From Alkalimonas cellulosilytica (GTDB taxonomy: Bacteria > Pseudomonadota > Gammaproteobacteria > Enterobacterales > Alteromonadaceae): 64,000 bases of DNA. The notes under the pieces are model-generated. The model did not search any database and was not told where the DNA came from. It was given only the letters and a program-made list of their open reading frames with translations. This document shows, one piece after another, positions 1 through 8,954 of the stretch. The position numbers were made by a program, and so were the translations under genes. The stretch lies in assembly GCF_036325985.1 (NCBI RefSeq), contig NZ_JAUHLI010000001.1:328350-392349 (forward strand), written 5' to 3'. Every line of letters begins with the position of its first letter. The stretch's first letter is position 1.

Positions 1-37
1 GGTTGGACTTTGATTTAAGCAACCCCCTGGATAAATT

Positions 38-57
38 GCCCCCAGCACCCTGGGGGC
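38..57 (-). terminator. Hairpin terminator after the porin gene
   Basis: A perfect 8-bp stem (GCCCCCAG and CTGGGGGC) encloses a four-base CACC loop. It lies 15 bases beyond the stop codon of the minus-strand porin gene. Read on the minus strand it is followed by AATTTAT, a short and imperfect U-tract, so termination is likely but perhaps not fully efficient. Confidence 0.7.
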
Positions 58-72
58 ATCAGTAAAAAAGCC

Positions 73-1107
73 TTAGCTGCCGAAGTTGGCCGAGAAGTTG
101 TAAATCACGCCCAGTGACAGTGCATAGGGATCCTGGCCAGGCTCAATGGCCAGCTGCTTACCATGACCGCCTCCGGCCGATACATTAAAGTTGGCATTGT
201 CGGCGTTGTTGGTGAAGGCCGCTGCTGCATAAAGCGTGAGCTGGCGGCCAAAGCGCCGGTCTAGACCTAACGCCAGCATGGTGGCACTGCTGTTGTCGGC
301 ATCGGCGTTGCCAGCATGGTACAGCTGGGCTTTCACGCTGTAAGCGTCATTGATACGATAAGCAGCTCCTATGCCATAAGCATCTCTGTTGCCACCATTA
401 AAGTTTTCACTGTTTTGCCAAAAGGCTGTCAGCCGCCATTGTTCATTCAGGCGATAGCTGGCGCCAGCACGAAAACCGCTTAGTGCGGTGTTGTCTGGCC
501 GGTTACGCCGCTCGTAAGCCAGCATTAGCATTAGCTCTTTGTTATCAAAGGTGACCGAGCTACTAATGGCATCATCTTTATTGTCACTGGTGCTGCCGGT
601 ACGATCATGGGTCGAGTAGTGCAGATCAAAGGTCAAATGCTGAAACGCAGGAGTTTGATAATGCAGACCGTTGCGAAAACGACGATCTAAATCGACTCCG
701 CCACCGCGCACGATGTTGCGGGCATCACCTACCTGGTCACCAAACAAATCGGTGCGGCTGCGTACGTTTTTCAGCGGGGTATCAAAAAAACCAGCCCGTA
801 CCAAGCCGAAATCGCCCTGTAATCCTAAAAAGCTATTGCGCGAGGCCCAATCACCACTGCCTTCATCGAGGCGGATCAGGCTTTCAATTTGCAGCAGTAC
901 TTTTAGGTTGTCCTGCACCTGATGCGATCCGCGAATACCAAAACGGCTGGCATTGCTGGAAATATTCAGGCCACTGTCGTTGCCATTGTCCAGTTGATCC
1001 ACCGACAGGTGTGCCCGGCCGTAGATGCCAAATTCACTGGCGCTAGTGGTTGTTGCGAGCAAAATAATGCCTGTGGCTAGAGCTTGAGCTAAGCGGTTAG
1101 TTGTCAT
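73..1107 (-). CDS. Gram-negative general porin, outer-membrane beta-barrel
   Basis: A 344-residue protein with a signal peptide (about residues 1-23, cleaved after a TTSA-type site) followed by EFGIYGRAHLSVDQL, the typical first strand of Neisseria/OmpC-like porins (Porin_4 family). Alternating aromatic strands run to the end. It would form a trimeric diffusion channel for small solutes in the outer membrane. Unusually, the last residues are NFSANFGS, so the protein does not end in the usual terminal phenylalanine. An A/G-rich ribosome site (GGAAGAAG) precedes the ATG. It lies 72 bases downstream of the metal-efflux operon on the same strand but appears to have its own upstream region. Substrate preference cannot be read from sequence. 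Confidence 0.85.
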   Translation of the reverse strand: MTTNRLAQALATGIILLATTTSASEFGIYGRAHLSVDQLDNGNDSGLNISSNASRFGIRGSHQVQDNLKVLLQIESLIRLDEGSGDWASRNSFLGLQGDFGLVRAGFFDTPLKNVRSRTDLFGDQVGDARNIVRGGGVDLDRRFRNGLHYQTPAFQHLTFDLHYSTHDRTGSTSDNKDDAISSSVTFDNKELMLMLAYERRNRPDNTALSGFRAGASYRLNEQWRLTAFWQNSENFNGGNRDAYGIGAAYRINDAYSVKAQLYHAGNADADNSSATMLALGLDRRFGRQLTLYAAAAFTNNADNANFNVSAGGGHGKQLAIEPGQDPYALSLGVIYNFSANFGS

Positions 1108-1179
1108 TGCGCTTCTTCCGTCATAATTTTGTCATAATGGTAGTAGGCGCAGCCGGAAAATAAAAGGAAAAACAGCTGG

Positions 1180-2334
1180 CTAGTCTGACTTTTCCTGGTA
1201 AAAATAAATGTGTAGTTGCCTGCTCTGCGGCCAGATTTGTTGCAGTTGCTGCTGCAGTTGTTTGGTGCTGATGTCAGCTAATCGCGTTTGTGCTTTGGAG
1301 CTGAGCAAAATATCGGCCCGGATAGGGTGCTGGTAGTAGAGAAAAACCTCAGCCTCGGCTGCTTCGAGTTGATAGCGCTGCAGCAAAGTTTCCAGTGCTT
1401 GCTGCAGAGCTGGGCGAATAGAGCTACTTGTCAGCTGTTCAGGCAAGGTGCTGGCCGGGCTGTTGATGTGCACCAGGATATCGCCGATTTCAGTGAACTG
1501 CTTTTTAAGCTGTTGTTTGACCTGTTGCCCCAGCCAGTGGGCTTCGGAGGCACTGAGTCGTGGCGCGACTTCCAGCTTGAGCTCCAGTAGCACCTTACCG
1601 CCACTGGTGCGGCTACGAAGGGCATTGATAGCAAGGATGCCTTGAGTTTGCAGGATCTGAGCCCGATAGGCTTGTTGCTGCTCGATGGAGACGGCAGTAT
1701 CAATCAGCTCAGCCAGACTGCCCGTTAGCAACTGCAAGCTGATCCAACCAATCAATACGGCCACCAGCATGGCGGCGACTGCATCCAGCCACCAGACACC
1801 CAGCATGGCACCGCCAGCCCCTATCAGCACCACGATGGAAGAGAGCGCATCACTGCGGCTGTGCCAGGCATTGGCGCTCAGCAGCTCTGAGTGCAATGAG
1901 CGGGCAGCTTTGATGGTATACCAGTACAGTCCTTCTTTGATACCAAAGGAAAGGCCTGCTACCAGCAATACCGGCCAGATCGGTACAGTGCTGCTCTGGC
2001 CTTGCCATAAGCTGAAAGCATTCTGCCAGACCAACCCGATGGCAACGGCCAGCAGCATTAAGCCAAGGATCACCGTACCCAGGGTTTCAATACGGCGATG
2101 GCCAAAAGGGTGGTTTTGATCAGGCGCCCGGCCACCTAACCGGATGCTGATAAGCACCACCACGTCGGTCGCCAGATCCGACAAAGAATGCACGCCATCG
2201 GCGACCAGGGCGGCAGAGTGGCCAAGCACTCCGGTGATGATTTTCAGTATGCCAAGCAGGGTATCAAACAGGGCACCTACCAGGGTTACTTTGTTGGCTT
2301 GCGCATCTCTGGCACTGTGCTGGTGTTTGCTCAT
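1180..2334 (-). CDS. Cation diffusion facilitator (CDF) family metal transporter
   Basis: A 384-residue inner-membrane antiporter of the CDF family, which exports divalent metals such as Zn, Fe, Co or Mn in exchange for protons. The transmembrane-2 signature DGVHSLSD and the transmembrane-5 signature WHSRSDALSS each carry an HxxxD pair, giving an intramembrane metal site of the His-Asp type. The NHPFGHRRIETL loop is also characteristic. The cytoplasmic C-terminal dimerisation domain (about 210-300) is followed by a Gln-rich tail of about 80 residues that is longer than in FieF (300 residues). The start codon overlaps the stop of the upstream membrane fusion gene (ATGA), so the two are translationally coupled. 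It is the last gene of the pump operon. Metal specificity is not determined. Confidence 0.9.
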   Translation of the reverse strand: MSKHQHSARDAQANKVTLVGALFDTLLGILKIITGVLGHSAALVADGVHSLSDLATDVVVLISIRLGGRAPDQNHPFGHRRIETLGTVILGLMLLAVAIGLVWQNAFSLWQGQSSTVPIWPVLLVAGLSFGIKEGLYWYTIKAARSLHSELLSANAWHSRSDALSSIVVLIGAGGAMLGVWWLDAVAAMLVAVLIGWISLQLLTGSLAELIDTAVSIEQQQAYRAQILQTQGILAINALRSRTSGGKVLLELKLEVAPRLSASEAHWLGQQVKQQLKKQFTEIGDILVHINSPASTLPEQLTSSSIRPALQQALETLLQRYQLEAAEAEVFLYYQHPIRADILLSSKAQTRLADISTKQLQQQLQQIWPQSRQLHIYFYQEKSD

Positions 2335-3410
2335 GGACGGATCAATTGCTCCCCAGCAGAAAGACCGCTTACTACTTCCTGCATGACGTGCCCTTGCAGT
2401 CGATGTTGCTCGCCAAGCCGGATAAGCCGCCGCTCTTCACTCGCACTGGTGTACACCTGCACATAATACAATTGTCCACGCTGCTCAATGAAGTCGGCTG
2501 GAATTAACAACGCATCGCGTTCTCCAACAGGAACGGCCAGCCGGCCAAACATACCGGGATAGAGTCCTTCAGTGCGATCAATATCCAGCCGCACCCGAAA
2601 GCTGCGGGAGCCTGTATCGGCAGCAGGTTCAATCTCACTGACTACAGCGGAAAGAGGCTGCTTGCTGGCGTCCAGCATGACTTCCAACTGCTGGCCAAAT
2701 TGCAGCAAGCCAAGCACCGATTCACTGATTGCGGCTTCAAAACGCAGGCTATCCGGTGCATACAAGGTGAGGAGTAAAGCCCCCGGCGTGGCGGTATCAC
2801 CGGCATAGGCCAGTCGCTGACTGACAATACCAGTATAGGGAGCGACTATCATGCTAAAGCCCTCACTGGTTTGTGCTTCAAATAAAGCCGCCCGGCTGCG
2901 TTGCAGTTCTGCTTCAGCGGTATCACGATTGCTGCGCACTTCGTCCAACTGGGCTGCCGGCAATAAACCTTGCTCTACCAGCGCTATGGTGCGCTGGTAC
3001 TGGCTGCGCGCTTCATTGGCTCTGGCCTGCGCCGAGGCCAGCGCTTGTTCCTGTTGTCGCACCCGTGCGCTTAAGTCGTCGTTATCCAACCGCAACAAGA
3101 CATCGCCAGCTTGCACCCTGTCGCCTGCCTCTACCAGCACCTCTGCCACCCGGGCGGTGATCCGGGCTGACAAGGCGGTTTGCTGACGGGCTTGCAAGTT
3201 ACCACTAAAATGGCGGTATTCTGCCAGCGGCTGTGACGTCACGGTATAAAGCGCTGCTGATGGTGCCTGCTGCACTAAAGGACGCATCTCTTCTGCTACT
3301 TTGCTAACAAAGGCGCCAGCCAGCCAGAGAAATATCAGGGATAAAAACAGGATAGCTGCCAGGATAGCCAGGGCAAAACGCCGACCAGGGGTTAAAAAAG
3401 TCGTTTTCAT
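2331..3410 (-). CDS. RND efflux periplasmic adaptor (membrane fusion protein)
   Basis: A 359-residue adaptor of the AcrA/HlyD type. An N-terminal membrane anchor (about residues 12-36) is followed by a lipoyl half-motif (ARVAEVLVEAGDRVQAGDVLLRLD), an alpha-helical hairpin rich in Ala, Gln and Glu (about 110-170), a second lipoyl half (IVAPYTGIVSQRLAYAGD) and the beta-barrel/membrane-proximal domains. It bridges the inner-membrane RND pump to an outer-membrane channel. Its start overlaps the RND stop (ATGA) and its stop overlaps the CDF start, so the three genes form one tightly coupled operon. No outer-membrane factor gene is adjacent, so a TolC-like protein encoded elsewhere is presumed. Confidence 0.92.
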   Translation of the reverse strand: MKTTFLTPGRRFALAILAAILFLSLIFLWLAGAFVSKVAEEMRPLVQQAPSAALYTVTSQPLAEYRHFSGNLQARQQTALSARITARVAEVLVEAGDRVQAGDVLLRLDNDDLSARVRQQEQALASAQARANEARSQYQRTIALVEQGLLPAAQLDEVRSNRDTAEAELQRSRAALFEAQTSEGFSMIVAPYTGIVSQRLAYAGDTATPGALLLTLYAPDSLRFEAAISESVLGLLQFGQQLEVMLDASKQPLSAVVSEIEPAADTGSRSFRVRLDIDRTEGLYPGMFGRLAVPVGERDALLIPADFIEQRGQLYYVQVYTSASEERRLIRLGEQHRLQGHVMQEVVSGLSAGEQLIRP

Positions 3411-6400
3411 TCATCGTCTCCAGCAGTTTTCAGGCCATGGCTTGGGTGATTGCGGTACACCTGGTGATAGACCACCGGGATCACCAGCAGGGTAAAAATG
3501 GTGGAGGCACCAATACCAAAGATGATAGCCCAGGCCAGGCCGTTAAAGATTGGATCCAGTGTGATGACAATATTGGCCAGCATCGTGGTTCCGGCTGTTA
3601 GCAGGATAGGGCGGGTGCGTACTGCACCGGCTTCAAACAACGCTTCTTTCAGCTCACAGCCTTCGCGCAACCGCTGTTGAATAAACTCGATGAGGATCAG
3701 TGAGTTCCGCACGACAATGCCCGCCAGCGCTATCATGCCTATCATGGCTGTGGCGGTAAAAAGCGTGGGGTTGGGGTAGCCGGCGATGTCAGAGCTAAAC
3801 AGATTCAGCAGCCAAAAGCCTGGCATGATGCCGATAATCGTCAGCGGAATAGCCAGCATCATCATGCCGGATACGGCTTTTAAGCCGGTTTGCAGCACCA
3901 TCACCACAAAAACACCGAGCAAGGCAACGCCATAGGCAATACCCAGATCGCGAAACACATCCAGGGTGATCTTCCACTCGCCTTCACCGCTCCAGACCAC
4001 CTGAATATCATCCGGTACCGACCAGCCAAGACCGGCTCCATTGCCAAAGTAGTGACGGCGCCACAGTGGCCGGTAACTGTCGCCCTCACGCCCCCGATCG
4101 ACCATCACATCCACCACCGCATCGGCTGGTACCCGGCCGACGGTTTCGCCATAGACGAAGCTGACCGGGCGCAGGTTTTTATGAAATATAGGTCGATCCA
4201 CAGCTAATTGTTCAAAGTGACCAAGCTCACTGAGTTGCACCATCGGCAAGGCGGCGTCGGCTACACCCTGCGCTTTCCGGGTGCGGCTTAAACCGGCTTC
4301 CCCACGTACATACAGCGATAGCAAGCGCTGCGGATTATCCCGCTGGCCACGCGGCAGACGAATTTCGATTGGCAGTGGGTTCACTTCGTCCGGTAGTTGC
4401 AAGTAATCGATCACCAGGCCGGAGGCGGCAGCGGTCAGTGTCTGATTGATTTGCTGCACGGAAACACCGGATAAAGCGGCTTTTTCCTGATCGACGACAA
4501 AGCGCCAGAGCATGGCTTCTTCTGGCACTGAGGTATCGACTTCGCGGACAAAGTCTTCGCGGCGCAGTCGCTCGGCAACCGTCAGAGCCGCCTGTTCCAG
4601 GGCCGCATAGTCGCTGCTGTCACTGCCATATATTTCAGCAACCAGGGTACTGATCACCGGTGGACCCGGTGGCACCTGCACCAGTTTGAGTTTGGCATTA
4701 TTGCTGTGCGCAATGGCTTCCAACTCATCGCGCAGCCGCAGCAGAATTTCGTGCGATTGCAGGCGGCGTTGTTTCTTATCGACCAGCACCACCCTAAGCT
4801 CGCCCTGGTGTGGTTGATGACGCAAAAAGTAGTGCCGCACCATGCCATTGAAGTCCATCGGTGAAGCCAGACCGGCAAAGCTTGATATGGAGCTGATTTC
4901 GGGAACTTGCTGCAGATGACGTGCCAGTTGCTCTAAGGTAGCTGCGGTCCGCTCGACGCTGCTGCCATAAGGCAGATCCACCACCAGCTGAAATTCATTC
5001 TTGTTGTCGTTGGGCAGCAGCTTGAGCGGCACTAAGCGCATGGCAGGCAGAGCCGCAGCCAGCACAAAAAGCCCGGCAACGGCCCATAAAAATAGTGAGC
5101 TGCGCTTTGGGCTCTGCAGCAACGGACCTAGCAGGGTTTTGTAGCCCCGATAGAGCAAGGTGCTTTGTGGCTGATAGTGGCCTTGCTGGCGTGCGCCCAC
5201 CATGATGCGACGAGCCAGCCAGGGGGTGATAAGAAAAGCCACAGCGGTGGAGAAGATCACACTGATTGGCACGTTGAAGGCCATCGGCGCCATGTAGGGG
5301 CCCATCATGCCAGTGATAAAAAACATTGGCGTGAACACGATGACAATGGCCAGCGTCGACATCAACAGGGCGCTGCGAATTTCGGCCATTGCCAGCACGA
5401 TGGAACGCTTGGGCGGCAGGCCTTTTTCCCGCAAAAAACGCTCGATGTTGTCAATGGAGGCAATGGGATCGTCGACAATCAAACCCAGTGCCAGGATCAA
5501 GGCGAATAAGGTCACCCGGTTAATGGTGTAGCCAAACAGCAAATCCATGCCCAGGGTAGCGCCATAGCTGATAGGGATGGCGATGGCGACCACCAGTGCT
5601 GCGCGCCAGTTCAGGAACAAGCCAACAAAAATCACCACCGTAATAATGGCGATGGCCAGGCTGGATACCAGATCCATCACCTTCTCATCAGCGGTTTCAC
5701 CGTAGTTGCGGATCACCTCCAGTTTTACACCGGCAGGTAGCCAGTGTTGTTCCAACTCGGTAAAGGCTTGCAGCACATCGTTGGCGACCCAGACTGCATT
5801 GGCCCCTTTTTGCTTGCCCACTGCCAGGAATACGGCAGGCAGGCCCTGATGCTGGCTCAGCACGGCTTCACTAAAGGCGGCACCCGGGTAAAAGAAGCTG
5901 TACTGGCTGGGCTCGGCGGGACCATCGGTGATGGTGGCGATATCACGCAAATAAACCGGCTGGCCATTGAGCACATTGACCACGGTTTGACCGACTTCGC
6001 TGGCAGAGCGCAAGAAGTCACCACTTTGCAAGGCAATGCTGCGATTATCCCGCTGCAATGTGCCGGCCTGCTGGCGCTGATTGCTTACGCGAATGGCCCG
6101 TTCGACATCCTGCACACTGGTGTGGTGGGCGGCCAGGGCTTCATTATCCAGTTCGATCTGGATCAGACGGGATAAACCACCACTGACGCTAACCTGATTG
6201 GTGTGGCGAATGGCTTTCAGTTTCTGGGTGGCTTGCTCGGCGAGACGCCGAAGCTGAAAGTGATCAATCGTCGGGTCGGTGCTGTACAAAGCAGCCACCA
6301 AAATAGGTACGTCGTCAATTTCAACCGGTTTGACCGACCAGTTGTGCACCACCGCCGGGATTTGATCCTGATTGGAGTAGAGCTTGTTGTACAACTTCAC

Positions 6401-6739
6401 CAGGGAGTCTTCACGATCTTCACCGACATAAAAGCGCACAATCACCAAGGCCTGGCCGGTCATTGATTGGGAGTACACATACTCCACGCCATCGATCTGT
6501 GACAACAAGCGCTCTAGCGGCTCGGTGACCTGAGTGGCCACCTGCCGGGCAGACAAGCCAGGAGCCTCGATCAGTACATCGGCCATTGGCACCACAATTT
6601 GCGGATCTTCTTCCCGGGGAGTGAGCCAAAGTGATACAGCGCCAAGCACCAGCGCTAGCAAGATCAGCATCGGTGGGAAGTAGCTGGACATAAACCAGCC
6701 AATCACCCCCTGCGATGATGGAGTCGAGGTTGCCTTCAT
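3407..6739 (-). CDS. RND family efflux transporter, permease subunit
   Basis: An 1110-residue inner-membrane proton-driven pump, slightly longer than AcrB (1049). It has the duplicated RND layout: a first membrane helix (about 15-35), a large periplasmic loop, helices 2-6 around residues 350-500 with the TM4 acidic motif LGLIVDDPIASIDN, a second periplasmic domain (about 570-880) and helices 8-12. The ALAGIVVRNSLILIEF segment near residue 1010 is the standard TM10 signature. No heavy-metal (CusA/CzcA) methionine signature was evident, so it belongs to the broad HAE/multidrug-like group. It is the first gene of the operon, with an AGGAAAA ribosome site before the ATG. The substrate is unknown; the CDF gene at the end of the operon hints at metals. 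Confidence 0.9.
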   Translation of the reverse strand: MKATSTPSSQGVIGWFMSSYFPPMLILLALVLGAVSLWLTPREEDPQIVVPMADVLIEAPGLSARQVATQVTEPLERLLSQIDGVEYVYSQSMTGQALVIVRFYVGEDREDSLVKLYNKLYSNQDQIPAVVHNWSVKPVEIDDVPILVAALYSTDPTIDHFQLRRLAEQATQKLKAIRHTNQVSVSGGLSRLIQIELDNEALAAHHTSVQDVERAIRVSNQRQQAGTLQRDNRSIALQSGDFLRSASEVGQTVVNVLNGQPVYLRDIATITDGPAEPSQYSFFYPGAAFSEAVLSQHQGLPAVFLAVGKQKGANAVWVANDVLQAFTELEQHWLPAGVKLEVIRNYGETADEKVMDLVSSLAIAIITVVIFVGLFLNWRAALVVAIAIPISYGATLGMDLLFGYTINRVTLFALILALGLIVDDPIASIDNIERFLREKGLPPKRSIVLAMAEIRSALLMSTLAIVIVFTPMFFITGMMGPYMAPMAFNVPISVIFSTAVAFLITPWLARRIMVGARQQGHYQPQSTLLYRGYKTLLGPLLQSPKRSSLFLWAVAGLFVLAAALPAMRLVPLKLLPNDNKNEFQLVVDLPYGSSVERTAATLEQLARHLQQVPEISSISSFAGLASPMDFNGMVRHYFLRHQPHQGELRVVLVDKKQRRLQSHEILLRLRDELEAIAHSNNAKLKLVQVPPGPPVISTLVAEIYGSDSSDYAALEQAALTVAERLRREDFVREVDTSVPEEAMLWRFVVDQEKAALSGVSVQQINQTLTAAASGLVIDYLQLPDEVNPLPIEIRLPRGQRDNPQRLLSLYVRGEAGLSRTRKAQGVADAALPMVQLSELGHFEQLAVDRPIFHKNLRPVSFVYGETVGRVPADAVVDVMVDRGREGDSYRPLWRRHYFGNGAGLGWSVPDDIQVVWSGEGEWKITLDVFRDLGIAYGVALLGVFVVMVLQTGLKAVSGMMMLAIPLTIIGIMPGFWLLNLFSSDIAGYPNPTLFTATAMIGMIALAGIVVRNSLILIEFIQQRLREGCELKEALFEAGAVRTRPILLTAGTTMLANIVITLDPIFNGLAWAIIFGIGASTIFTLLVIPVVYHQVYRNHPSHGLKTAGDDE

Positions 6740-6784
6740 GCAGTTTTCCTGATTGGTTGAAAGCGCTTGCTACTTGAAGCAGAG

Positions 6785-6813
6785 GAGCCAGGAAAAATAT
6801 TTTCCCCTGGCTC
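6785..6813 (-). terminator. Inverted repeat, likely terminator of the sulfur operon
   Basis: Arms GAGCCAGG and CCTGGCTC (8 bp, perfect) flank an A/T-rich 13-base centre in which AAAA and TTTT could pair further. It lies 33 bases past the stop of the YedE-like gene and upstream of the RND operon. There is no clear U-tract after it on the minus strand, so it could equally be a regulatory dyad for the RND operon. Confidence 0.4.
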
Positions 6814-6845
6814 GTAAACTCATAATGTTTAACGCAACTTTTGTA

Positions 6846-7292
6846 CTAACTATAGCAGCCTGTGGACTTTTTAGGGGCAACCTTAGCTAAAGGCAGTTTT
6901 CTGGCTATGTACCAACCAGCTATCATGGCTATGACAAAGCCAATAGTGCCGGTATTACCAGCGCTCAGAGCACTGATAGCAGGGCCTGGGCAATAGCCAA
7001 CAAGGCCCCAACCTAAGCCGAAAACTGCCGCACCAATCAGGATAGGCTTGTCGATCTTGCTGGCGCTTGGCAACTGAAACTTTTCTGCCATCAAGGGGGC
7101 TGATCTTCCCCGGACTAAACGAAAACCAACACTGTACACGGCAAGAGCAGCGGCCATAACCAGAGCCAAGCTGGGATCCCAGTTGCCTGACAGGTTTAAA
7201 AAGCCCAATACTTTGGCCGGATCGATCATCATGGAAACGGCGATGCCGATGGACATCAACAAACCGGCAAAAAAAGCAATAATGATTTGCAT
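6846..7292 (-). CDS. YeeE/YedE-like (DUF6691) sulfur transport membrane protein, second half
   Basis: A 148-residue membrane protein with about four helices. The LGWGLVGYCPGPAISALSAG segment carries the conserved cysteine and GPG turn of the YeeE/YedE family, whose characterised members import thiosulfate through cysteine relays. The ATG at 7292 is chosen because AAGGAG precedes it at good distance; an in-frame upstream extension would have no signal or ribosome site. With the next gene upstream it forms the usual split pair of half-size YedE proteins. It is the last gene of the tauE-rhodanese-yedE-yedE operon and ends in GCYS. The role in moving reduced sulfur species across the inner membrane is inferred from family and context. 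Confidence 0.85.
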   Translation of the reverse strand: MQIIIAFFAGLLMSIGIAVSMMIDPAKVLGFLNLSGNWDPSLALVMAAALAVYSVGFRLVRGRSAPLMAEKFQLPSASKIDKPILIGAAVFGLGWGLVGYCPGPAISALSAGNTGTIGFVIAMIAGWYIARKLPLAKVAPKKSTGCYS

Positions 7293-7302
7293 GGATGACT
7301 CC

Positions 7303-7704
7303 TTAAAACAAGCTGGCGACGAGAACACCTGCCGCCATGAATATAAGGGTGGCAGTGATGGAGCGTGGCGAGAAACGGCCAATGCCGCAAACGCCGTGCC
7401 CTGAGGTGCAGCCACTGCCCCAGGCCGTGCCAAGGCCAACCAGCAAGCCGGCAATCAGGGTTCGTGGGCCAAGCTCAGGGGTGCTGAAACTAAAATCGCT
7501 GATAACCAGTGCCACCAGCAAAGGCCCTAGCAGCAAGCCGGCAACAAAAGCCAGCTTCCAGCTGCGGTCTTGCTTTTGGAAAATGGCCTGGCTGGCAATA
7601 CCGGATATCCCAGCTATTCTGCCAAGCGCGGCCATCAGCAATAAAGCTCCCAAGCCAATAAAGGTGCCACCAATCAAAGCGGATAGCGGGGTAAAGTTTT
7701 CCAT
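7303..7704 (-). CDS. YeeE/YedE family sulfur transport membrane protein, first half
   Basis: A 133-residue membrane protein starting MENFTPLSALIGG. It contains GLGTAWGSGCTSGHGVCGIGRFSPRS, the hallmark cysteine-containing loop of the YeeE/YedE thiosulfate transporter family. The ATG at 7704 is preferred over an in-frame GTG two codons upstream, because AGAGG then sits five bases before it. It is 10 bases from its partner and 9 bases from the rhodanese gene, so all are one transcript. Together the two halves probably form a single channel-like transporter. The substrate (thiosulfate or another reduced sulfur form) is inferred from the neighbours. Confidence 0.88.
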   Translation of the reverse strand: MENFTPLSALIGGTFIGLGALLLMAALGRIAGISGIASQAIFQKQDRSWKLAFVAGLLLGPLLVALVISDFSFSTPELGPRTLIAGLLVGLGTAWGSGCTSGHGVCGIGRFSPRSITATLIFMAAGVLVASLF

Positions 7705-7713
7705 GATCACCTC

Positions 7714-8115
7714 TTATTTCACGATAGGGAGTTTTGCGTCCAGCCAGCCCTGCATGCCCGGTGCAACGGAGTACACCTTTGAAAAGCCCATGCGTTGCAA
7801 TGACTCTGTTGCCAGAGCGGAGCGCGCACCAGAGCGGCAAATTAAATACAGTGGCTCTGCAGCCAGTTGCTCCAGTGCAACATCAGCAGCGCAGCCACTG
7901 GCTGCGACGGCTGGATGGTTGGCCAACTGCATTTCAAGCACGCCGCGGGGATAATTGACCGCACCGGCAATATGACCCTGAGCAAACTCGGCTGGCTCAC
8001 GCACATCAATCAATCTGGGTTCAGGATGTGTTTTCAGGTAATCTGAAAGCTGATCAAGGTCGACTTCCTGGATGCCTGCTTTGGCTTCTGCTACCAATTG
8101 TTGTGCTGTTTTCAT
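7714..8115 (-). CDS. Single-domain rhodanese-like sulfurtransferase
   Basis: A 133-residue cytoplasmic rhodanese domain: LIDVREPAEFAQGHIAGAVNYPRG (substrate-side motif), then the active-site loop CRSGARS, then GMQGWLDAKLP. The catalytic cysteine is followed by the six-residue loop size typical of sulfur-handling rhodaneses. It would carry sulfane sulfur between donors and acceptors as a persulfide. The start is set at the ATG at 8115 because GGAG stands six bases upstream; an in-frame TTG exists four codons earlier. It sits between tauE and the yedE pair, which supports a role in persulfide/thiosulfate handling with the divergent dioxygenase. Confidence 0.9.
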   Translation of the reverse strand: MKTAQQLVAEAKAGIQEVDLDQLSDYLKTHPEPRLIDVREPAEFAQGHIAGAVNYPRGVLEMQLANHPAVAASGCAADVALEQLAAEPLYLICRSGARSALATESLQRMGFSKVYSVAPGMQGWLDAKLPIVK

Positions 8116-8131
8116 CTGTATCTCCAACTTG

Positions 8132-8881
8132 TTAGATAACGGATTGAGTTACGACAACCACTGCCATAACGGCTAAAAATACCGCAAAACCCTTCTGCAG
8201 TTTTTCTTTAGGTAAACGGCGGCCTATCCAGGCACCTAAATAACTGCCGGCAATACCTGCCACGATCATCAGCGCAATGACGGTCCAATCGAAACTTAAC
8301 CCCTGATTGGTAAAGACCACGTAGTATTTGGCAAAGCCGACAAAGGATTTTAAGGCGATCACCACCAGACTGGTGGCCACCCCAATGACAATGGGTAAGC
8401 CGCCCATCAGCACCAATGCTGGCACGATAAGAAAACCACCACCGACGCCGACAAAGCCGGTCACTGCACCTACCACCAGGCCATCCGCCAAGACTTTGGC
8501 CTTGTTAAAAGCGAGTTGGTTCGCGGTATCTTTCAATTGGCTGCGCCACATAAAGAAAGCAGCGACGATCATCAAGAGGGCAAACACCAGCAACTGCCAG
8601 CGGCTGTCGACCAGAGTCCCGGCCCATGCCCCCAGATAGGTTCCAAACATGCCTGGGATACCAAACCAAAAGACATGACGCCAGCTGATGAGTCGCTTAA
8701 AACCATTGTGAAACGAGCCAAAAGCACTGATGGCTGCGACGATAAGCAGTGATGAAGCAATGGCTAACTCTGCCGGCATGCCTAACAGGTACAATAGCAC
8801 CGGGACGGTAAGAATTGAGCCGCCTGAACCAAATAAACCAAGACTAAGACCTATAATAAGTGCGCCTAAGAGTGCTAACAT
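8132..8881 (-). CDS. TauE/SafE family sulfite or organosulfur exporter
   Basis: A 249-residue membrane protein with about seven to eight helices and the paired repeats of the TauE/SafE family (GLFGSGGSILTVPVLLYLLG near residue 17 and FVGVGGGFLIVPALVLMGG near residue 142). Family members export sulfite, sulfonates or sulfoacetate. It is the first gene of the minus-strand operon and diverges from the persulfide dioxygenase, whose product is sulfite. Exporting that sulfite is therefore the natural inferred role. No strong ribosome site precedes the ATG (only GGAATATATGAATT), so translation may be modest. Confidence 0.9.
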   Translation of the reverse strand: MLALLGALIIGLSLGLFGSGGSILTVPVLLYLLGMPAELAIASSLLIVAAISAFGSFHNGFKRLISWRHVFWFGIPGMFGTYLGAWAGTLVDSRWQLLVFALLMIVAAFFMWRSQLKDTANQLAFNKAKVLADGLVVGAVTGFVGVGGGFLIVPALVLMGGLPIVIGVATSLVVIALKSFVGFAKYYVVFTNQGLSFDWTVIALMIVAGIAGSYLGAWIGRRLPKEKLQKGFAVFLAVMAVVVVTQSVI

Positions 8882-8888
8882 AATTCAT

Positions 8889-8907
8889 ATATTCCAAAAA
8901 AGAATAT
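8889..8907. promoter_or_regulatory. Inverted repeat ATATTC-N7-GAATAT, candidate operator
   Basis: Arms ATATTC and GAATAT are perfect and separated by CAAAAAA. The repeat lies between the tauE start codon and the predicted minus-strand transcription start. The ATTC...GAAT layout resembles the operators of the persulfide-sensing ArsR-family repressors BigR/SqrR, though those have an eight-base spacer. No such regulator gene is in the window, so the match is suggestive only. Confidence 0.4.
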
Positions 8908-8920
8908 GCATATAACTGAA

Positions 8921-8949
8921 TTGCATTTTAAACTGTGCTCAGCTATGAT
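8921..8949 (+). promoter_or_regulatory. Sigma-70 promoter for the persulfide dioxygenase gene
   Basis: A -35 box TTGCAT and a -10 box TATGAT are separated by exactly 17 bases, which puts the start near 8956, about 37 bases before the ATG. It overlaps almost completely with a minus-strand promoter for tauE. Confidence 0.65.
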
Positions 8950-8953
8950 GCAA
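8925..8953 (-). promoter_or_regulatory. Sigma-70 promoter for the tauE-rhodanese-yedE operon
   Basis: On the minus strand, TTGCAT (8953-8948) and TAAAAT (8930-8925) are separated by 17 bases. The two opposing promoters share the same bases, so RNA polymerase can occupy only one at a time, and one regulator could control both. Confidence 0.6.
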
Positions 8954-8954
8954 T

